A DNA stretch of 64,000 bases from an uncultured Paracoccaceae bacterium. Lineage in GTDB: Bacteria > Pseudomonadota > Alphaproteobacteria > Rhodobacterales > Rhodobacteraceae. The stretch covers positions 62,001-126,000 of the forward strand of contig CANMQX010000007.1 of the NCBI GenBank assembly GCA_947500135.1, read 5' to 3'. The position numbers and the translations under genes were made by a program. Of the stretch, positions 19,540 to 29,196 are shown piece by piece (within the stretch, counting starts at the first letter, position 1; the number at the start of each line of letters is the position of its first letter). The notes beneath the pieces are model-generated. The model was not told the origin of the DNA and did not search any database. It was given only the letters and a program-made list of their open reading frames with translations.

Positions 19540-20133
19540 ATGTCTGACGATCTGACCAGCCGCATGTCGCGCCGCGGTTTTCTGGCGGCGACGGCGGCCA
19601 CGATCGGTACGGGCGCTACTGCGCAGACCGCAAATTCAACCGAAATCGAAAGCGACATTAGCGCTGGGGTGCAACGCAACATTGCCAGCTTCCGGTCGCT
19701 TGACTGGCAGCCTTACTTCAGCAACCTGCGCAATGGTGCGGTGCTTGTCGATATTCAGTCGCGGGCCCTGCATTACTGGTCAGAGGATCAGTCGATCTAC
19801 AAGCTTTACCCAACAAGTGTTCCCCTGACAGAGGATCTGACCCGCAAGGGTAGGACCGAAATTACCCGCAAGGTCGAAGGACCAAGCTGGGCGCCCACGC
19901 CATCAATGAAACTACGGAACCCAGAATGGCCTGATTTCATCGGACCCGGCCCTGATAACCCGCTGGGCACACATGCACTGCACCTGTCATGGAAATATTA
20001 CCGGATTCACGGCACCCATGACACGCGCAAGATCGGGCGGCGTTCTTCGAATGGCTGTATCGGCCTTTACAATGAACAAATCGCTGAGCTGTTCAGCTAT
20101 GCCAAGGTCGGAACGCAGGTGCTGCTGATTTGA
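19540..20133 (+). CDS. L,D-transpeptidase (YkuD-fold) protein with Tat-type signal
   Basis: A 197-residue exported YkuD-domain enzyme. A twin-arginine signal SRRGFLAATAATIG is at residues 10-23, with a cleavage-like ATAQT afterwards. The catalytic His and Cys are H157 (RIHGTH) and C173 (SSNGCIGLYN). The in-frame ATG at 19471 is rejected because GGAGA (19530-19534) supports the start at 19540. It is a second, distinct YkuD protein only 0.7 kb from the first. A strong bidirectional terminator follows. Confidence 0.88.
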   Translation: MSDDLTSRMSRRGFLAATAATIGTGATAQTANSTEIESDISAGVQRNIASFRSLDWQPYFSNLRNGAVLVDIQSRALHYWSEDQSIYKLYPTSVPLTEDLTRKGRTEITRKVEGPSWAPTPSMKLRNPEWPDFIGPGPDNPLGTHALHLSWKYYRIHGTHDTRKIGRRSSNGCIGLYNEQIAELFSYAKVGTQVLLI

Positions 20134-20154
20134 CGGTAAGTCCTTGTTCAGGTT

Positions 20155-20195
20155 CAATAAAAAAAATCGCGCCGAAACTGGCGTGTTTTTGTTTT
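20155..20195. terminator. Bidirectional intrinsic terminator between L,D-transpeptidase and kinase genes
   Basis: The inverted repeat CGCGCC-gaaact-GGCGTG (20168-20173 with 20180-20185, one G-T pair) is followed on the plus strand by TTTTTGTTTT and preceded by a run of A that gives eight T on the minus strand. It lies between the stops of two convergent genes and can serve both. Confidence 0.85.
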
Positions 20196-20207
20196 GTAAC
20201 GCGGTTT

Positions 20208-21590
20208 TTATCGCCAGCTCGACCGAAACATGCTCATCTTATGGCGAAGCTTCGCGCGTAGTCTGGTCGGCATAGCAAGGTCTTGCTCGACCACCGGGGA
20301 CGCATCTTCTGCCGCGCCTTGATCAGCGACCGGGCCTGGTTGGACGTCTTGTGAAACAGGGCTGTCCAAGACCAAAGGCGCGGCTTTGGCAGGTCTTTCC
20401 GTCTCTGCAGTCAGGACCAGAGGTTCTGGCGCGGCGGCGGGTTTAGGCCTCCGTGGCGTGTCGGGATTCACCGATTCTTCGTTGAACTCGCGCACCCAAT
20501 CCGGGACGAAGCGCCGTTCTTTCGGCGCAGGTGGCTCTGGCGTTTTTTCTTTGACAGGTGCGGACTTCAGAACATAGTCGTTTGTTTCGGAAATCAGCCG
20601 GTTCAACGTCGCGCCAAGTTTCTTACTTTCCGACAGGACCAGCGGTGCAGCGCGCTTCTTTGACGGATCAATCATATCCGCCCATTCGCGGGCCGATTGC
20701 AAACGTTCCTTTGGCAAGACGCGCATGGCCTTATCAACCGCAGCAAGAAACGCCGAATCGTAGTCGTCAAAGCGGCCAGCCAGCGGAACACATGGATCTT
20801 CGCCACCCCCAGCAACCTCTGCCATCCGGGTTTGGCTGTTGGGGGGCACTTCGCCCGAAATGACGTGGTAAAAGGTGGCGGCAAGCGCATATAGATCGCT
20901 GCAAGGCGTCTGCTTTCCGCCAGCGAAATAGAATTCTTGCGGGGAATAGCCATCCTTGACGACCAGTACCGCCGACATTGCACGGGTTTCCCGGCTTGCC
21001 TCTTCGCGTGCGGCACCAAAGTCGATCAGGACGGGGCTGCCCCATTTATCAAGCAGGATGTTGTCGGGTGAAATATCGCGGTGCAACAGATCCTGCTGAT
21101 GAATCAGATCGATCGCATCCAGCAATTTGGTCAGGATATTCACGATTTGGTTCGGGCTAAGCGCGCCCGGGTCCTGCTTGATGATATTCAGCAGGTCACG
21201 GCCATCGATTAGGTCCAGCGCCATATAGGCGGTATCATTGTCCTCAAAAACGCGGTGAACGCCAATAACATTGGGATGACGCAGCTTTGCGATGGCGCGG
21301 GCTTCGCGCATGAACATGTCCACGATGGACCGGTATTTATCCTGATTTGCGGTTGATCGTACCAAGACCGACTTGCCCGCGCGATGGCAGAATACTTCGG
21401 GAAAGCATTCCTTGATCACGACATCACGATCCAGATAATTGTCCTTCGCCAGATAGGTGATCCCGAAACCACCATTTCCCAGCTTATTGGTGATTGTAAA
21501 CTGATCACCCAACAAAAGCGTCCCATCCAGAAGCGCCTCATTGCGTTCTTCTGGAATAGCCTCAGGCTCTGTGCTCTGTAGCGAAGTCAT
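20208..21590 (-). CDS. Eukaryotic-type Ser/Thr protein kinase, cytoplasmic
   Basis: A 460-residue Hanks-type kinase. The glycine loop is GNGGFG (38-43), the ATP lysine K60 (VVIKECFP), the catalytic loop HRDISPDNILL (D172) and the metal-binding DFG at 190-192 (DFGAARE). The activation segment has REEASRETRAMSAVLVVKDGYSPQEFY. After the kinase domain (to about 310) comes a Pro/Ala/Glu-rich linker and a basic tail. No membrane segment is seen, unlike PknB-type receptors, so it senses internal signals or partners. No phosphatase or FHA protein is adjacent. It is divergent from the chemotaxis receptor gene. Confidence 0.93.
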   Translation of the reverse strand: MTSLQSTEPEAIPEERNEALLDGTLLLGDQFTITNKLGNGGFGITYLAKDNYLDRDVVIKECFPEVFCHRAGKSVLVRSTANQDKYRSIVDMFMREARAIAKLRHPNVIGVHRVFEDNDTAYMALDLIDGRDLLNIIKQDPGALSPNQIVNILTKLLDAIDLIHQQDLLHRDISPDNILLDKWGSPVLIDFGAAREEASRETRAMSAVLVVKDGYSPQEFYFAGGKQTPCSDLYALAATFYHVISGEVPPNSQTRMAEVAGGGEDPCVPLAGRFDDYDSAFLAAVDKAMRVLPKERLQSAREWADMIDPSKKRAAPLVLSESKKLGATLNRLISETNDYVLKSAPVKEKTPEPPAPKERRFVPDWVREFNEESVNPDTPRRPKPAAAPEPLVLTAETERPAKAAPLVLDSPVSQDVQPGPVADQGAAEDASPVVEQDLAMPTRLRAKLRHKMSMFRSSWR

Positions 21591-21740
21591 AATCTACCAA
21601 ACTCCATGCCCCAAACGGCACATTCCAAAAAACCGAACGAGTCATCTTTGGTTCACAAATATGTTTGCTTTGCGGCGTAGTTGGGAAAAGTTGTGGGTTT
21701 TTCTGACTGTTTGAAAGTAACGTCGCCAACGGCTGCAAGG

Positions 21741-21776
21741 CGGTCATGGTTTAAATCATTATAAATCCTATGACCG
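21741..21776. repeat. Inverted repeat CGGTCAT-N22-ATGACCG in the kinase/MCP divergent region
   Basis: Perfect 7-bp arms (21741-21747 and 21770-21776) flank an AT-rich 22-bp centre. It lies in the 248-bp region between the divergent starts of the Ser/Thr kinase and the chemotaxis receptor. A separate perfect palindrome ACCGCGCGGT is at 21808-21817, just before the receptor ribosome site. Both are candidate operators; nothing in the sequence names the regulator. Confidence 0.5.
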
Positions 21777-21838
21777 TATCAGGTGCCTGAGCATGCGATA
21801 CGCGCCAACCGCGCGGTCACTAAACAGGAGGTTGTGTT

Positions 21839-24136
21839 ATGGCCACAACGTGGGACGGACGAAACCGGCGCAACAACTGGCGCCGGATGAAGCTGCGGCA
21901 CAAAGTGCCGATCCTGATCGCTGTGCCCACACTTGCAATCATGGCGGTCGCCTCGGCATTCTCACTATTTAACGCGCGATTGGCACTCGATTCCCAGCGC
22001 AACATCGCCTTCGAACAACTGATTCTGGAAAAGACGGAAGCTTTGGAAGAATGGCTAACGGATGTCGAAACAGACATGGTTGTTTTGGCCAATGGCTGGG
22101 CAACGCAGGAAGCCATCATTTCGTTTCGCGATGGCTGGCGGGCCATGGAAGGTGACGCCGAACAAACACTGCAACGGCTTTACATCATCGAAAATCCGAA
22201 CCCCACGGGCGAGAAAGACAAACTTGTGAAGGCCGACGATGGTTCGGCATGGTCAGATTCGCACGCTGAATTTCACCCGGGTTTCCGTAGCTTTCAGATT
22301 GAACGTGGATATTACGATCTTTTCCTCTTTGATCTGGACGGAAACCTGATCTACTCCGTTTTTAAAGAGGCGGATTTCGCAACAAATTTTCAGTCTGGCA
22401 AATATGCTGATAGTGACCTTGGGGTTGTGTTCCAGGCGGCGGTCAACCTGCCCGCTGGTGAATACCATGTCACCGATTTTGCAGCCTATGAACCAAGCTT
22501 TGGCGCGCCAGCCAAGTTCGTTGCCATGCCAGTCTTTGACAGCGCAGGTGAACGTATTGGCGTTACAGCCCTACAACTTCCAGTCGACGAAATTGCGTCA
22601 ATTCTATCCATGTCGCCGCTACTGGGCGAAACAGGTCAGATCTACGCCGTAGGTCCCGATGGAAATGCCCGATCCGGGTCGCTGCGCGCGGGTGGCCATA
22701 CCCTCCTTGATCCAATGCCTGATTTGCCGCAGATCATGGCGGCGCGAAATGGCGAAGAGCGGCAGCTTGTTGGGGTGACGGGCCTGTCAGGAAATCCTGT
22801 GCTGGCCTACACGGCGGCGATTGATCTATTTGGAACGCCCTGGCGCCTCGTTCTTGAACAGGATCTGAGCGAAGCAAATGCTGCCGCAACCCGGCTATTG
22901 CTTTTGATGTCGATTCAGACCGTTATTGTGATGCTGGTTGTTGCGGCACTTGGCTACTGGATTGCCAAAACTCTGACAGGACGCATCACCGCGATTGCAA
23001 ACAGCGTCACGGGCATCACATCTGGTGATTTCGAAAATGAAATCCCAGAAACCAAAACAGGCGATGAACTTGGTGATATCGCGCGCGCGCTCAACCGGTT
23101 CAAAACGGATTTGGCCGATGGCAAAGATGCAATTACGGCGCAGGCCAAAAGTGCCGATACGCTGGAGGCAGTGATTGACACCGTAAGTGAAGCATTGGGC
23201 GCCCTTGCCGATGGGTCCCTTGATTGCCAGATCAACACGACGTTTCCGCAGGACTACGAACGACTGCGGGGCAATTTCAACAACACAGTCGGATCATTGA
23301 CAGAAATCGTGACGAACCTGCAGGCCAATGCGGATCTGATCAACGAAGATACGCGCAATTTGACGAATGGAACAAACGATCTGTCCCGTCGAACCGAAAG
23401 CCAGGCGGCGACCCTCGAACAAACTGCGGCTGCAATGGAAGAGATCAGTACAAGCGTCAAATCAACGGCAGAGGGCGCACGTGGGATCGTCACAGCGATC
23501 GACAATACGCGTCAGCAGGCTGAACATGGCGAGGAAGTCCGCGGAAGAACCGTGGAGGCCATGACCCAGATTGAAGGTTCATCAGCTAAGATCAGCCAGA
23601 TTGTACAATTGATCGACGATATATCTTTTCAAACCAACCTGTTGGCACTCAATGCCGGGGTCGAAGCGGCGCGCGCGGGCGAGGCCGGACGTGGTTTCGC
23701 TGTTGTCGCGTCAGAAGTGCGTGCATTGGCGCAGCGTTCATCCGAAAGTGCGGCTGAAATCCGTGCGCTGATCGTCGATTCGACGGATGACATTGCCAAA
23801 GGGGTCAAGTTGGTATCGGACATGGGTGCGGCAATACAGGAGGTTCTGGATGGGGTCAGTCAGGTATCTGAACATATCCACGGCATTGCAAATGGTGCCG
23901 AAGAACAGGCGGTCGGCCTGTCTGAAATCAATACGGGCATATTGATGCTGGATAAGGTCACCCAGCAAAACGCAGCGATGGTAGATCAAAACGCGAGCTC
24001 GTCACGGGTCCTGCAACAAAAGGCGGATGAAATGCGTGCACTCGTCGCCCGATTCCAGCGAAACCGCCCTGCTTATCACGACGTGGCAGGCATCTCGCCG
24101 CTTGAACAACAGATTGACCTGACCAGATCAGCCTAA
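21839..24136 (+). CDS. Methyl-accepting chemotaxis protein with periplasmic sensor domain
   Basis: A 765-residue chemoreceptor. Membrane segments lie at about 24-44 and 352-375, enclosing a roughly 300-residue periplasmic sensor (probably dCache-type). A HAMP domain follows ([23 protein letters not shown] region), a second HAMP-like stretch ([11 protein letters not shown]), then the signalling coiled coil. The hairpin tip, including [18 protein letters not shown], lies around residue 600. No CheR-tethering pentapeptide is at the C terminus. The CAGGAGG at 21825-21831 fixes the start. The ligand is unknown, and no other chemotaxis gene is in the window. Confidence 0.93.
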   Translation: MATTWDGRNRRNNWRRMKLRHKVPILIAVPTLAIMAVASAFSLFNARLALDSQRNIAFEQLILEKTEALEEWLTDVETDMVVLANGWATQEAIISFRDGWRAMEGDAEQTLQRLYIIENPNPTGEKDKLVKADDGSAWSDSHAEFHPGFRSFQIERGYYDLFLFDLDGNLIYSVFKEADFATNFQSGKYADSDLGVVFQAAVNLPAGEYHVTDFAAYEPSFGAPAKFVAMPVFDSAGERIGVTALQLPVDEIASILSMSPLLGETGQIYAVGPDGNARSGSLRAGGHTLLDPMPDLPQIMAARNGEERQLVGVTGLSGNPVLAYTAAIDLFGTPWRLVLEQDLSEANAAATRLLLLMSIQTVIVMLVVAALGYWIAKTLTGRITAIANSVTGITSGDFENEIPETKTGDELGDIARALNRFKTDLADGKDAITAQAKSADTLEAVIDTVSEALGALADGSLDCQINTTFPQDYERLRGNFNNTVGSLTEIVTNLQANADLINEDTRNLTNGTNDLSRRTESQAATLEQTAAAMEEISTSVKSTAEGARGIVTAIDNTRQQAEHGEEVRGRTVEAMTQIEGSSAKISQIVQLIDDISFQTNLLALNAGVEAARAGEAGRGFAVVASEVRALAQRSSESAAEIRALIVDSTDDIAKGVKLVSDMGAAIQEVLDGVSQVSEHIHGIANGAEEQAVGLSEINTGILMLDKVTQQNAAMVDQNASSSRVLQQKADEMRALVARFQRNRPAYHDVAGISPLEQQIDLTRSA

Positions 24137-25213
24137 CCAGCCTGTCAGGTTCTTTTCGATCACACCCGACAGCGCGGCGATATGCGCGTCATCATCGTTG
24201 AGGCATGGGATATAGGTGAAATGCTCGCCCCCGGCTTCCTCAAAACTTTCCTTGATCTCTTCGTTGATCTCTTCCAGCGTTTCGATGCAATCGGCGGAAA
24301 AGGCAGGGGCGCAGACGGCAATGTTTTTGATGCCGTCTTCCTCTGCAAGCCGGGCCACCTCTTCTACCGTATAGGGTTTCAGCCACTCCTCAGGGCCGAA
24401 ACGCGATTGGAACGTTGTGACAATCTGCGTGTCATCCCATCCCAGCCGTTCCTTCAGCAGCCGCGTCGTTTTCTGGCATTGGCAATGATAAGGATCACCT
24501 TCACGCAGATAGCGTTCCGGCACACCATGATAGGAACAGATCAGCTTTTCCGGTTTCACTTCTGCGGCGGCGTAGGCGCGTTCGATCGACTGGGCCAAAG
24601 CTTCAATATAGGAGGGTTCATCGAAATAGGGCTCAACGACCCGGGCGATAGGCTGCCATTTTTCATCCATCAACGCGCGAAAGAATTGATCATTGGCGGT
24701 GGCAGATGTGGCCCCGGCATAATGCGGATACAATGGGAAAAACAGGATCTTGGTGCAGCCTGCTTCAACCATCTCGCGCACTTTCGACTTGGTTGATGGA
24801 TTACCATAGCGCATGCAGAAATCCACGCGCACATCATCACCATAACGTTTGACCATCTCCGCCTTGATCGCGGCGGTCTGCGCCTTGGTAATCGTCATCA
24901 ATGGGCTTTCATCGGCCTCTTCATTCCAGATCGATTTATAGGCGGCACCCGACGAAAACGGACGCTTTGTCAGGATGACCAGTTGCAGCAATGGCTGCCA
25001 AATCCAGGCGGAATAATCGATAACACGCTTATCTGACAGAAATTCGTTCAGATACCGGCGCATCGACCAGTAATCGGTGCCATCCGGGGTGCCCAGATTC
25101 GCAAGTAGAATACCAACCCGGGCGGGCTTGATCTGTGGGTGATCAGGGGCCGCATGCACCGGGCATTTTGCGGGCCGTTCTGTATCCTGACTTTGCGTGT
25201 CAAACATTTCCAT
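24128..25213 (-). CDS. hemH: Ferrochelatase
   Basis: Inserts Fe(II) into protoporphyrin IX, the last step of heme b synthesis. Landmarks are [28 protein letters not shown], the catalytic His H229 in [11 protein letters not shown], and the acidic [15 protein letters not shown]. The 361-residue length fits alphaproteobacterial HemH. The first 30 residues hold a KCPVH sequence (Cys17-Pro18) that resembles a heme regulatory motif. Two starts are possible, 25213 or 25207; AAGAGGG is better spaced to the second. The 3' end overlaps the convergent receptor gene by 9 nt. Confidence 0.96.
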   Translation of the reverse strand: MEMFDTQSQDTERPAKCPVHAAPDHPQIKPARVGILLANLGTPDGTDYWSMRRYLNEFLSDKRVIDYSAWIWQPLLQLVILTKRPFSSGAAYKSIWNEEADESPLMTITKAQTAAIKAEMVKRYGDDVRVDFCMRYGNPSTKSKVREMVEAGCTKILFFPLYPHYAGATSATANDQFFRALMDEKWQPIARVVEPYFDEPSYIEALAQSIERAYAAAEVKPEKLICSYHGVPERYLREGDPYHCQCQKTTRLLKERLGWDDTQIVTTFQSRFGPEEWLKPYTVEEVARLAEEDGIKNIAVCAPAFSADCIETLEEINEEIKESFEEAGGEHFTYIPCLNDDDAHIAALSGVIEKNLTGWLG

Positions 25214-25265
25214 GCCCTCTTGAATAGCGTGATTACAGATGCAGTTAAATGGAATACGGCGCAGG

Positions 25266-26099
25266 TCAATCCTTGGATGGATCTAGGGTGGTTTCAACGG
25301 TGCCCAAAACAGCGGCCAACCGGGTTGTGGCACTTCCCGGGCGCAATGGTTGCGGCTGATTATCCGACGGGGCCCAGCCGGTCAGCGAGATAAGCTCGAA
25401 CGTCGCATTCACCCGCCCATCGGCATCGCCAAAACTGTCGGCATAAATCGTGGCGGCCTCTGCCATCACGGCACGGCGTGTCAGATGCCTGATCCGGTCC
25501 GAAAGGGCGTTCGCCTCACCCATGCGGCGCAGATCGCGCATCAAGTCAAACGGGGTGGCATAGCTGGCCTGCAACATCGTGCCATCGGCGACTGGCAAGG
25601 CATAGCCGGCACGCTGCAACAGGCCGCCCAGATCGCGAATCTCACCCATGGGGGCGATGCGGGGGGATAGGCCGCCGGTTACACGCGCCTCGGCCTCTGC
25701 CATAACAGCGCGCAATTCATGCAAGGTTTGTCCGCCCAGAAAACACCCCATGAACAGCCCATCAGGTTGCAGGGCCCGGCGGCATTGGACAAGCTGGCCA
25801 ACAGGATCACTTGCCCAATGCAAGCACATCATATGTAGCACGAGGTCATGGGCACCGGCGTGCAAGTCAAGCGCATCGGTATCTGGCACGATGGTAGCTT
25901 CAGGGAATTCCGATGCCCAGAAATCCGGGAAACCAGTCACAATCGCGATGGATTGAAAGGTTCTGTTAACCTCTGTCAGTCTTTCCTTAATCTCAGCCGC
26001 CGCATGGGCGTGCAGAAACAGCGCATCGCCCTCTGCGCGGCTGCGGTTTCTGGCCAATGCGGCCCGATCAGTCATTTGCGGCATTGTCATGTCGGTCAT
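25266..26099 (-). CDS. BioC/NDUFAF5-like SAM-dependent methyltransferase-fold protein
   Basis: A 277-residue class I methyltransferase-fold protein. The glycine-rich SAM motif of strand 1 is weak (SIAIVTGFPDFWASEF), while DLVLHMMCLHWASDPVGQL and LQPDGLFMGCFLGGQTLHELR closely follow the BioC/NDUFAF5 pattern. Mitochondrial NDUFAF5 helps assemble complex I by hydroxylating an arginine, so a respiratory-assembly role is possible but inferred. The start codon lies only 13 nt from the divergent comF-family start; an internal Met at 26075 is an alternative. It is upstream of hemH on the same strand. Confidence 0.78.
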   Translation of the reverse strand: MTDMTMPQMTDRAALARNRSRAEGDALFLHAHAAAEIKERLTEVNRTFQSIAIVTGFPDFWASEFPEATIVPDTDALDLHAGAHDLVLHMMCLHWASDPVGQLVQCRRALQPDGLFMGCFLGGQTLHELRAVMAEAEARVTGGLSPRIAPMGEIRDLGGLLQRAGYALPVADGTMLQASYATPFDLMRDLRRMGEANALSDRIRHLTRRAVMAEAATIYADSFGDADGRVNATFELISLTGWAPSDNQPQPLRPGSATTRLAAVLGTVETTLDPSKD

Positions 26100-26112
26100 T
26101 TAGGACGCATTC

Positions 26113-26835
26113 ATGCGGTTGCAAAGCATCATTCGGTCGATCTACCCGCCGCAATGCGTGTCCTGTGACGCACTGACAGAGGCAGAGTTCGGATTGTGCG
26201 GCCCCTGTTGGCGCGAAACGAAATTCATCGGCGGGGTGATCTGCGACACCTGTGGGGCGCCTTTGCCGGGCGACGCCAGCGATGAGGCGCTGCAATGTGA
26301 TGACTGCATGACCATCGCGCGACCGTGGGCGCGTGGGCGGGCCGCGCTGATTTACACCGGAATAGGGCGAACGCTCGTCCTGCGGCTCAAACACGGGGAC
26401 AGGACAGAACTGGCGCGACCGGCGGCACAATGGATGGCACGGGCAGCAAAGGAATTAATCAATGAAAACAGCCTTCTAATCCCGGTACCGTTGCATTGGG
26501 TACGGCTGGCAAGGCGGCGCTATAATCAGGCGGCTCTGCTGGTGCATGCGCTGGGTGCGGAACTGGACCGGCCTGTTTGCCCGGATGGGCTGCTACGGCC
26601 GCGCAAGACAGCGCCGCTTGAGGGGTACAGCCGGGAGGCCCGGTTTACCGCCCTTGCTGACGCGATTGTACCAAACCCAAAAAGGGTTGATGTGATCACG
26701 GGCAAATCGGTGCTTTTGGTCGACGATGTAATGACATCAGGGGCAACCTTGGCCGCCAGCGCGGAGGCGGCAATGGCTGCCGGTGCCGCAGATGTGTCGA
26801 TTGTTACACTGGCAAGAGTGGTCAAAGACGCTTAA
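26113..26835 (+). CDS. ComF-family phosphoribosyltransferase-like protein
   Basis: A 240-residue ComF-type protein. The N terminus has four CxxC-type pairs, CVSC (15-18), CGPC (29-32), CDTC (44-47) and CDDC (62-65), likely binding zinc. The C terminus has the phosphoribosyltransferase loop VLLVDDVMTSGATL. ComF is needed for DNA uptake in naturally competent species, but homologues occur widely in non-competent bacteria. AGGAC lies 7 nt before the ATG. It leads a co-oriented comF-grxC-nitrilase-marR group. Confidence 0.88.
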   Translation: MRLQSIIRSIYPPQCVSCDALTEAEFGLCGPCWRETKFIGGVICDTCGAPLPGDASDEALQCDDCMTIARPWARGRAALIYTGIGRTLVLRLKHGDRTELARPAAQWMARAAKELINENSLLIPVPLHWVRLARRRYNQAALLVHALGAELDRPVCPDGLLRPRKTAPLEGYSREARFTALADAIVPNPKRVDVITGKSVLLVDDVMTSGATLAASAEAAMAAGAADVSIVTLARVVKDA

Positions 26836-26866
26836 ATGATCCCGGAACCGACCAAGGAAACCGATC

Positions 26867-27124
26867 ATGAGTAGCGTGGAACTTTATACAAAACCGACCT
26901 GCGGCTTTTGCCTGATGGCAAAACGATTGCTGTCCAAGAAAGGCGTCAGCTTCAGCGAGGTGAACATCACCGCGCAGCCAGATAGGCGGGCAGAGATGAT
27001 CCAACGTGCGCAAGGCGGCACAACCGTTCCGCAGATATTCATCGACGGCAACCATGTTGGCGGTTTTGATGATCTTTATGCGCTTGAAAATAATGGTAAG
27101 CTGGATGCTATGCTGGCCGCATGA
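26867..27124 (+). CDS. grxC: Glutaredoxin (GrxC class)
   Basis: An 85-residue glutathione-dependent disulfide reductase. The active site is TCGFC (C12, C15) instead of the usual CPYC; both cysteines are kept, so a dithiol mechanism is possible. TTVPQIFIDGNHVGG gives the cis-Pro and glutathione-binding region. It lies 31 nt after comF, and its stop overlaps the nitrilase start (ATGA). Confidence 0.93.
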   Translation: MSSVELYTKPTCGFCLMAKRLLSKKGVSFSEVNITAQPDRRAEMIQRAQGGTTVPQIFIDGNHVGGFDDLYALENNGKLDAMLAA

Positions 27125-27957
27125 AAGCGGCCCTTGTTCAACTTAATGCATCTGACGATCCGGCAGCGAATCTGCCGGTTACCCGTAACCTGATTGATCA
27201 GGCAGCGCGACAAGGTGCGGAATTTGTCGTGACGCCAGAGGTCACGAATTGCGTTTCGAATAGCCGGTCGCATCAGGCGAATGTGCTGCAACACGAAGAT
27301 GACGACATTACCCTTGCTGGCCTGCGTGATGCGGCACGGACGCATGGGATTTGGCTGTCGATCGGGTCGCTTGGAATTAAGACCGGGGATCCCGATGGCC
27401 GGTTTGCCAACCGATCCTTTCTGATCGATCCCAGAGGTAATGCCGTCGCGCGCTATGATAAGATTCACATGTTTGACGTTGCAGTCACCGCCACAGAAAC
27501 CTTTCAGGAATCAGCTGGTTATAGGCCGGGCGACCAGGCGGTGGTCGCTGATACCAGTTTTGGGCGCGTTGGGCTCAGCATCTGTTACGACATACGCTTT
27601 GCCCATCTTCATCGGGCGCTTGCGCAGGCTGGCGCAGAAATACTGCTGATCCCGGCGGCATTTTCGCCAGTGACCGGGGCGGCCCATTGGGAGCCGCTTT
27701 TGCGTGCGCGGGCGATTGAAACCGGATGTTACGTTCTGGCGGCGGCACAGACCGGCCAACATACCGTGAGTAAGGGCAAACCGCGCACAACATATGGGCA
27801 TAGCATGGCAGTTTCGCCCTGGGGTGAGGTCCTTGTCGATATGGGGACGGCGCCGGGCGTAGCGATGGTTGATCTTGACCCTACGGAAGTGTCAGAAAGC
27901 CGTAAACGTATCGCGGCACTAACACATGACCGCGATTTTGAGGGACCGGATGTCTGA
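27121..27957 (+). CDS. Carbon-nitrogen hydrolase (Nit1-type amidase)
   Basis: A 278-residue nitrilase-superfamily enzyme. The Glu-Lys-Cys triad is visible as E40 (VTPEVTN), K114 (RYDKIHMFD) and C155 (GLSICYDIRF). It most resembles the Nit1 branch, whose characterised members hydrolyse deaminated glutathione, a side product of transaminases. Linkage to grxC immediately upstream fits a glutathione-related repair role, although the substrate assignment is inferred. Confidence 0.88.
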   Translation: MKAALVQLNASDDPAANLPVTRNLIDQAARQGAEFVVTPEVTNCVSNSRSHQANVLQHEDDDITLAGLRDAARTHGIWLSIGSLGIKTGDPDGRFANRSFLIDPRGNAVARYDKIHMFDVAVTATETFQESAGYRPGDQAVVADTSFGRVGLSICYDIRFAHLHRALAQAGAEILLIPAAFSPVTGAAHWEPLLRARAIETGCYVLAAAQTGQHTVSKGKPRTTYGHSMAVSPWGEVLVDMGTAPGVAMVDLDPTEVSESRKRIAALTHDRDFEGPDV

Positions 27958-28393
27958 TGCATCGCAAAGTCTGGCTGTTTCGCTTTTTAGTGAAATTCTG
28001 ATCGTGGACCAATTGGCCCGCGCATCAGTGGCCAAGGTTTTGCCCAAAGGAATGGAACTGTCTCATTTCGCCGTGCTCAACCATCTGGCCCAATCAGGGG
28101 AAGAACGGACACCAGCCCAGCTGGCCAAGACATTCCACCTGACCCGCGGGGCGATGACAAATACGCTGCATAAACTGGAATGGGCGGGCTGGGTACATAT
28201 TCGGCCTGACTGGGATGATGCGCGGCGCAAGCTTGTATCGATCAGCCCATCAGGGCAATCTGCCCGCGATGCAGCATTAGCCGCAATTGCGCCGGTTATC
28301 GCTGATGTGGTCAACAAGGTGGGCGATGATAAGGTACGCACCGCCCTGCCTGTTCTGCGCGCCATGCGCCAGAAATTGAACGAACTTGAATAG
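27950..28393 (+). CDS. MarR-family transcriptional regulator
   Basis: A 147-residue winged-helix regulator. The helix-turn-helix segment is TPAQLAKTFHLTRGAMTNTLHKLEWAGWV and the wing WDDARRKLVSIS. The ATG at 27950 has AGGGA at 27941-27945 and overlaps the nitrilase stop by 8 nt. MarR proteins usually repress neighbouring genes and respond to small phenolics or oxidants. The target here may be its own operon. The stop is one base from the convergent ubiG end. Confidence 0.87.
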   Translation: MSDASQSLAVSLFSEILIVDQLARASVAKVLPKGMELSHFAVLNHLAQSGEERTPAQLAKTFHLTRGAMTNTLHKLEWAGWVHIRPDWDDARRKLVSISPSGQSARDAALAAIAPVIADVVNKVGDDKVRTALPVLRAMRQKLNELE

Positions 28394-28394
28394 C

Positions 28395-29144
28395 TTAGGC
28401 AGGTTTCGTCGCCGCAGTGACATAGTTCACCGAAAGATCACGATCTGAAATCGACCACGTAAATCGGGCAAAGTTGAACACAAAACCTTTGCGATCCACC
28501 GGCGTCATACCTGCCTTTTCCATCAGGGCGCATAGCTCATCGGGCGTAATAAACTTCGCCCATTCATGCGTACCCTTGGGCAACCAACGCATCACCCATT
28601 CCGCCCCGACAATCGCCATGGCAAAGGATTTTGGGTTCCGGTTGATGGTCGAACAGATATGAATACCACCCGGTTTCATCAATGCATGACAGGCGTTCAG
28701 ATAAGCTTGTGGATCGGCCACATGTTCCACCACTTCCATATTCAAAACAGCATCAAACTGTTCGCCAGCGTCCGCCAATGTCTCTGCCGTGGTGTGGCGG
28801 TAATCAATCTGCAATCCCGATTGTTCGGCATGAATGCGGGCGACGGGAATGTTCCGTTCGGCGGCGTCAGCACCAACAATCGTTGCGCCAAGACGGGCCA
28901 TGGGTTCGCACAGCAAGCCACCACCACATCCGATATCCAGTATCCGCAACCCGTCAAACGGTGCCGGACCAGTCAGGTCGCGGCCAAACTCGGTGGCGAT
29001 CTGCGAGGTGATGTAATCCAACCGCACTGGATTCATCATATGCAGCGGCTTGAACTTGCCATTCAGGTCCCACCATTCGGCCGCCATCGCCTCGAATTTA
29101 GCAATCTCGGATGGGTCAACGGTATTGGTCGAAGTAGCGGACAT
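28395..29144 (-). CDS. ubiG: Ubiquinone biosynthesis O-methyltransferase
   Basis: Catalyses both O-methylations of the ubiquinone ring. The 249-residue protein has the SAM motif [19 protein letters not shown] and the UbiG hallmarks [19 protein letters not shown] and [12 protein letters not shown]. The C-terminal [14 protein letters not shown] is also typical. It is divergent from the prolyl iminopeptidase gene with only 52 nt between starts. Confidence 0.96.
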   Translation of the reverse strand: MSATSTNTVDPSEIAKFEAMAAEWWDLNGKFKPLHMMNPVRLDYITSQIATEFGRDLTGPAPFDGLRILDIGCGGGLLCEPMARLGATIVGADAAERNIPVARIHAEQSGLQIDYRHTTAETLADAGEQFDAVLNMEVVEHVADPQAYLNACHALMKPGGIHICSTINRNPKSFAMAIVGAEWVMRWLPKGTHEWAKFITPDELCALMEKAGMTPVDRKGFVFNFARFTWSISDRDLSVNYVTAATKPA

Positions 29145-29196
29145 TTTCAGGCTCCGAATGATGGTCAGGCGTCTCGATACGCGATATAGGACGCAT

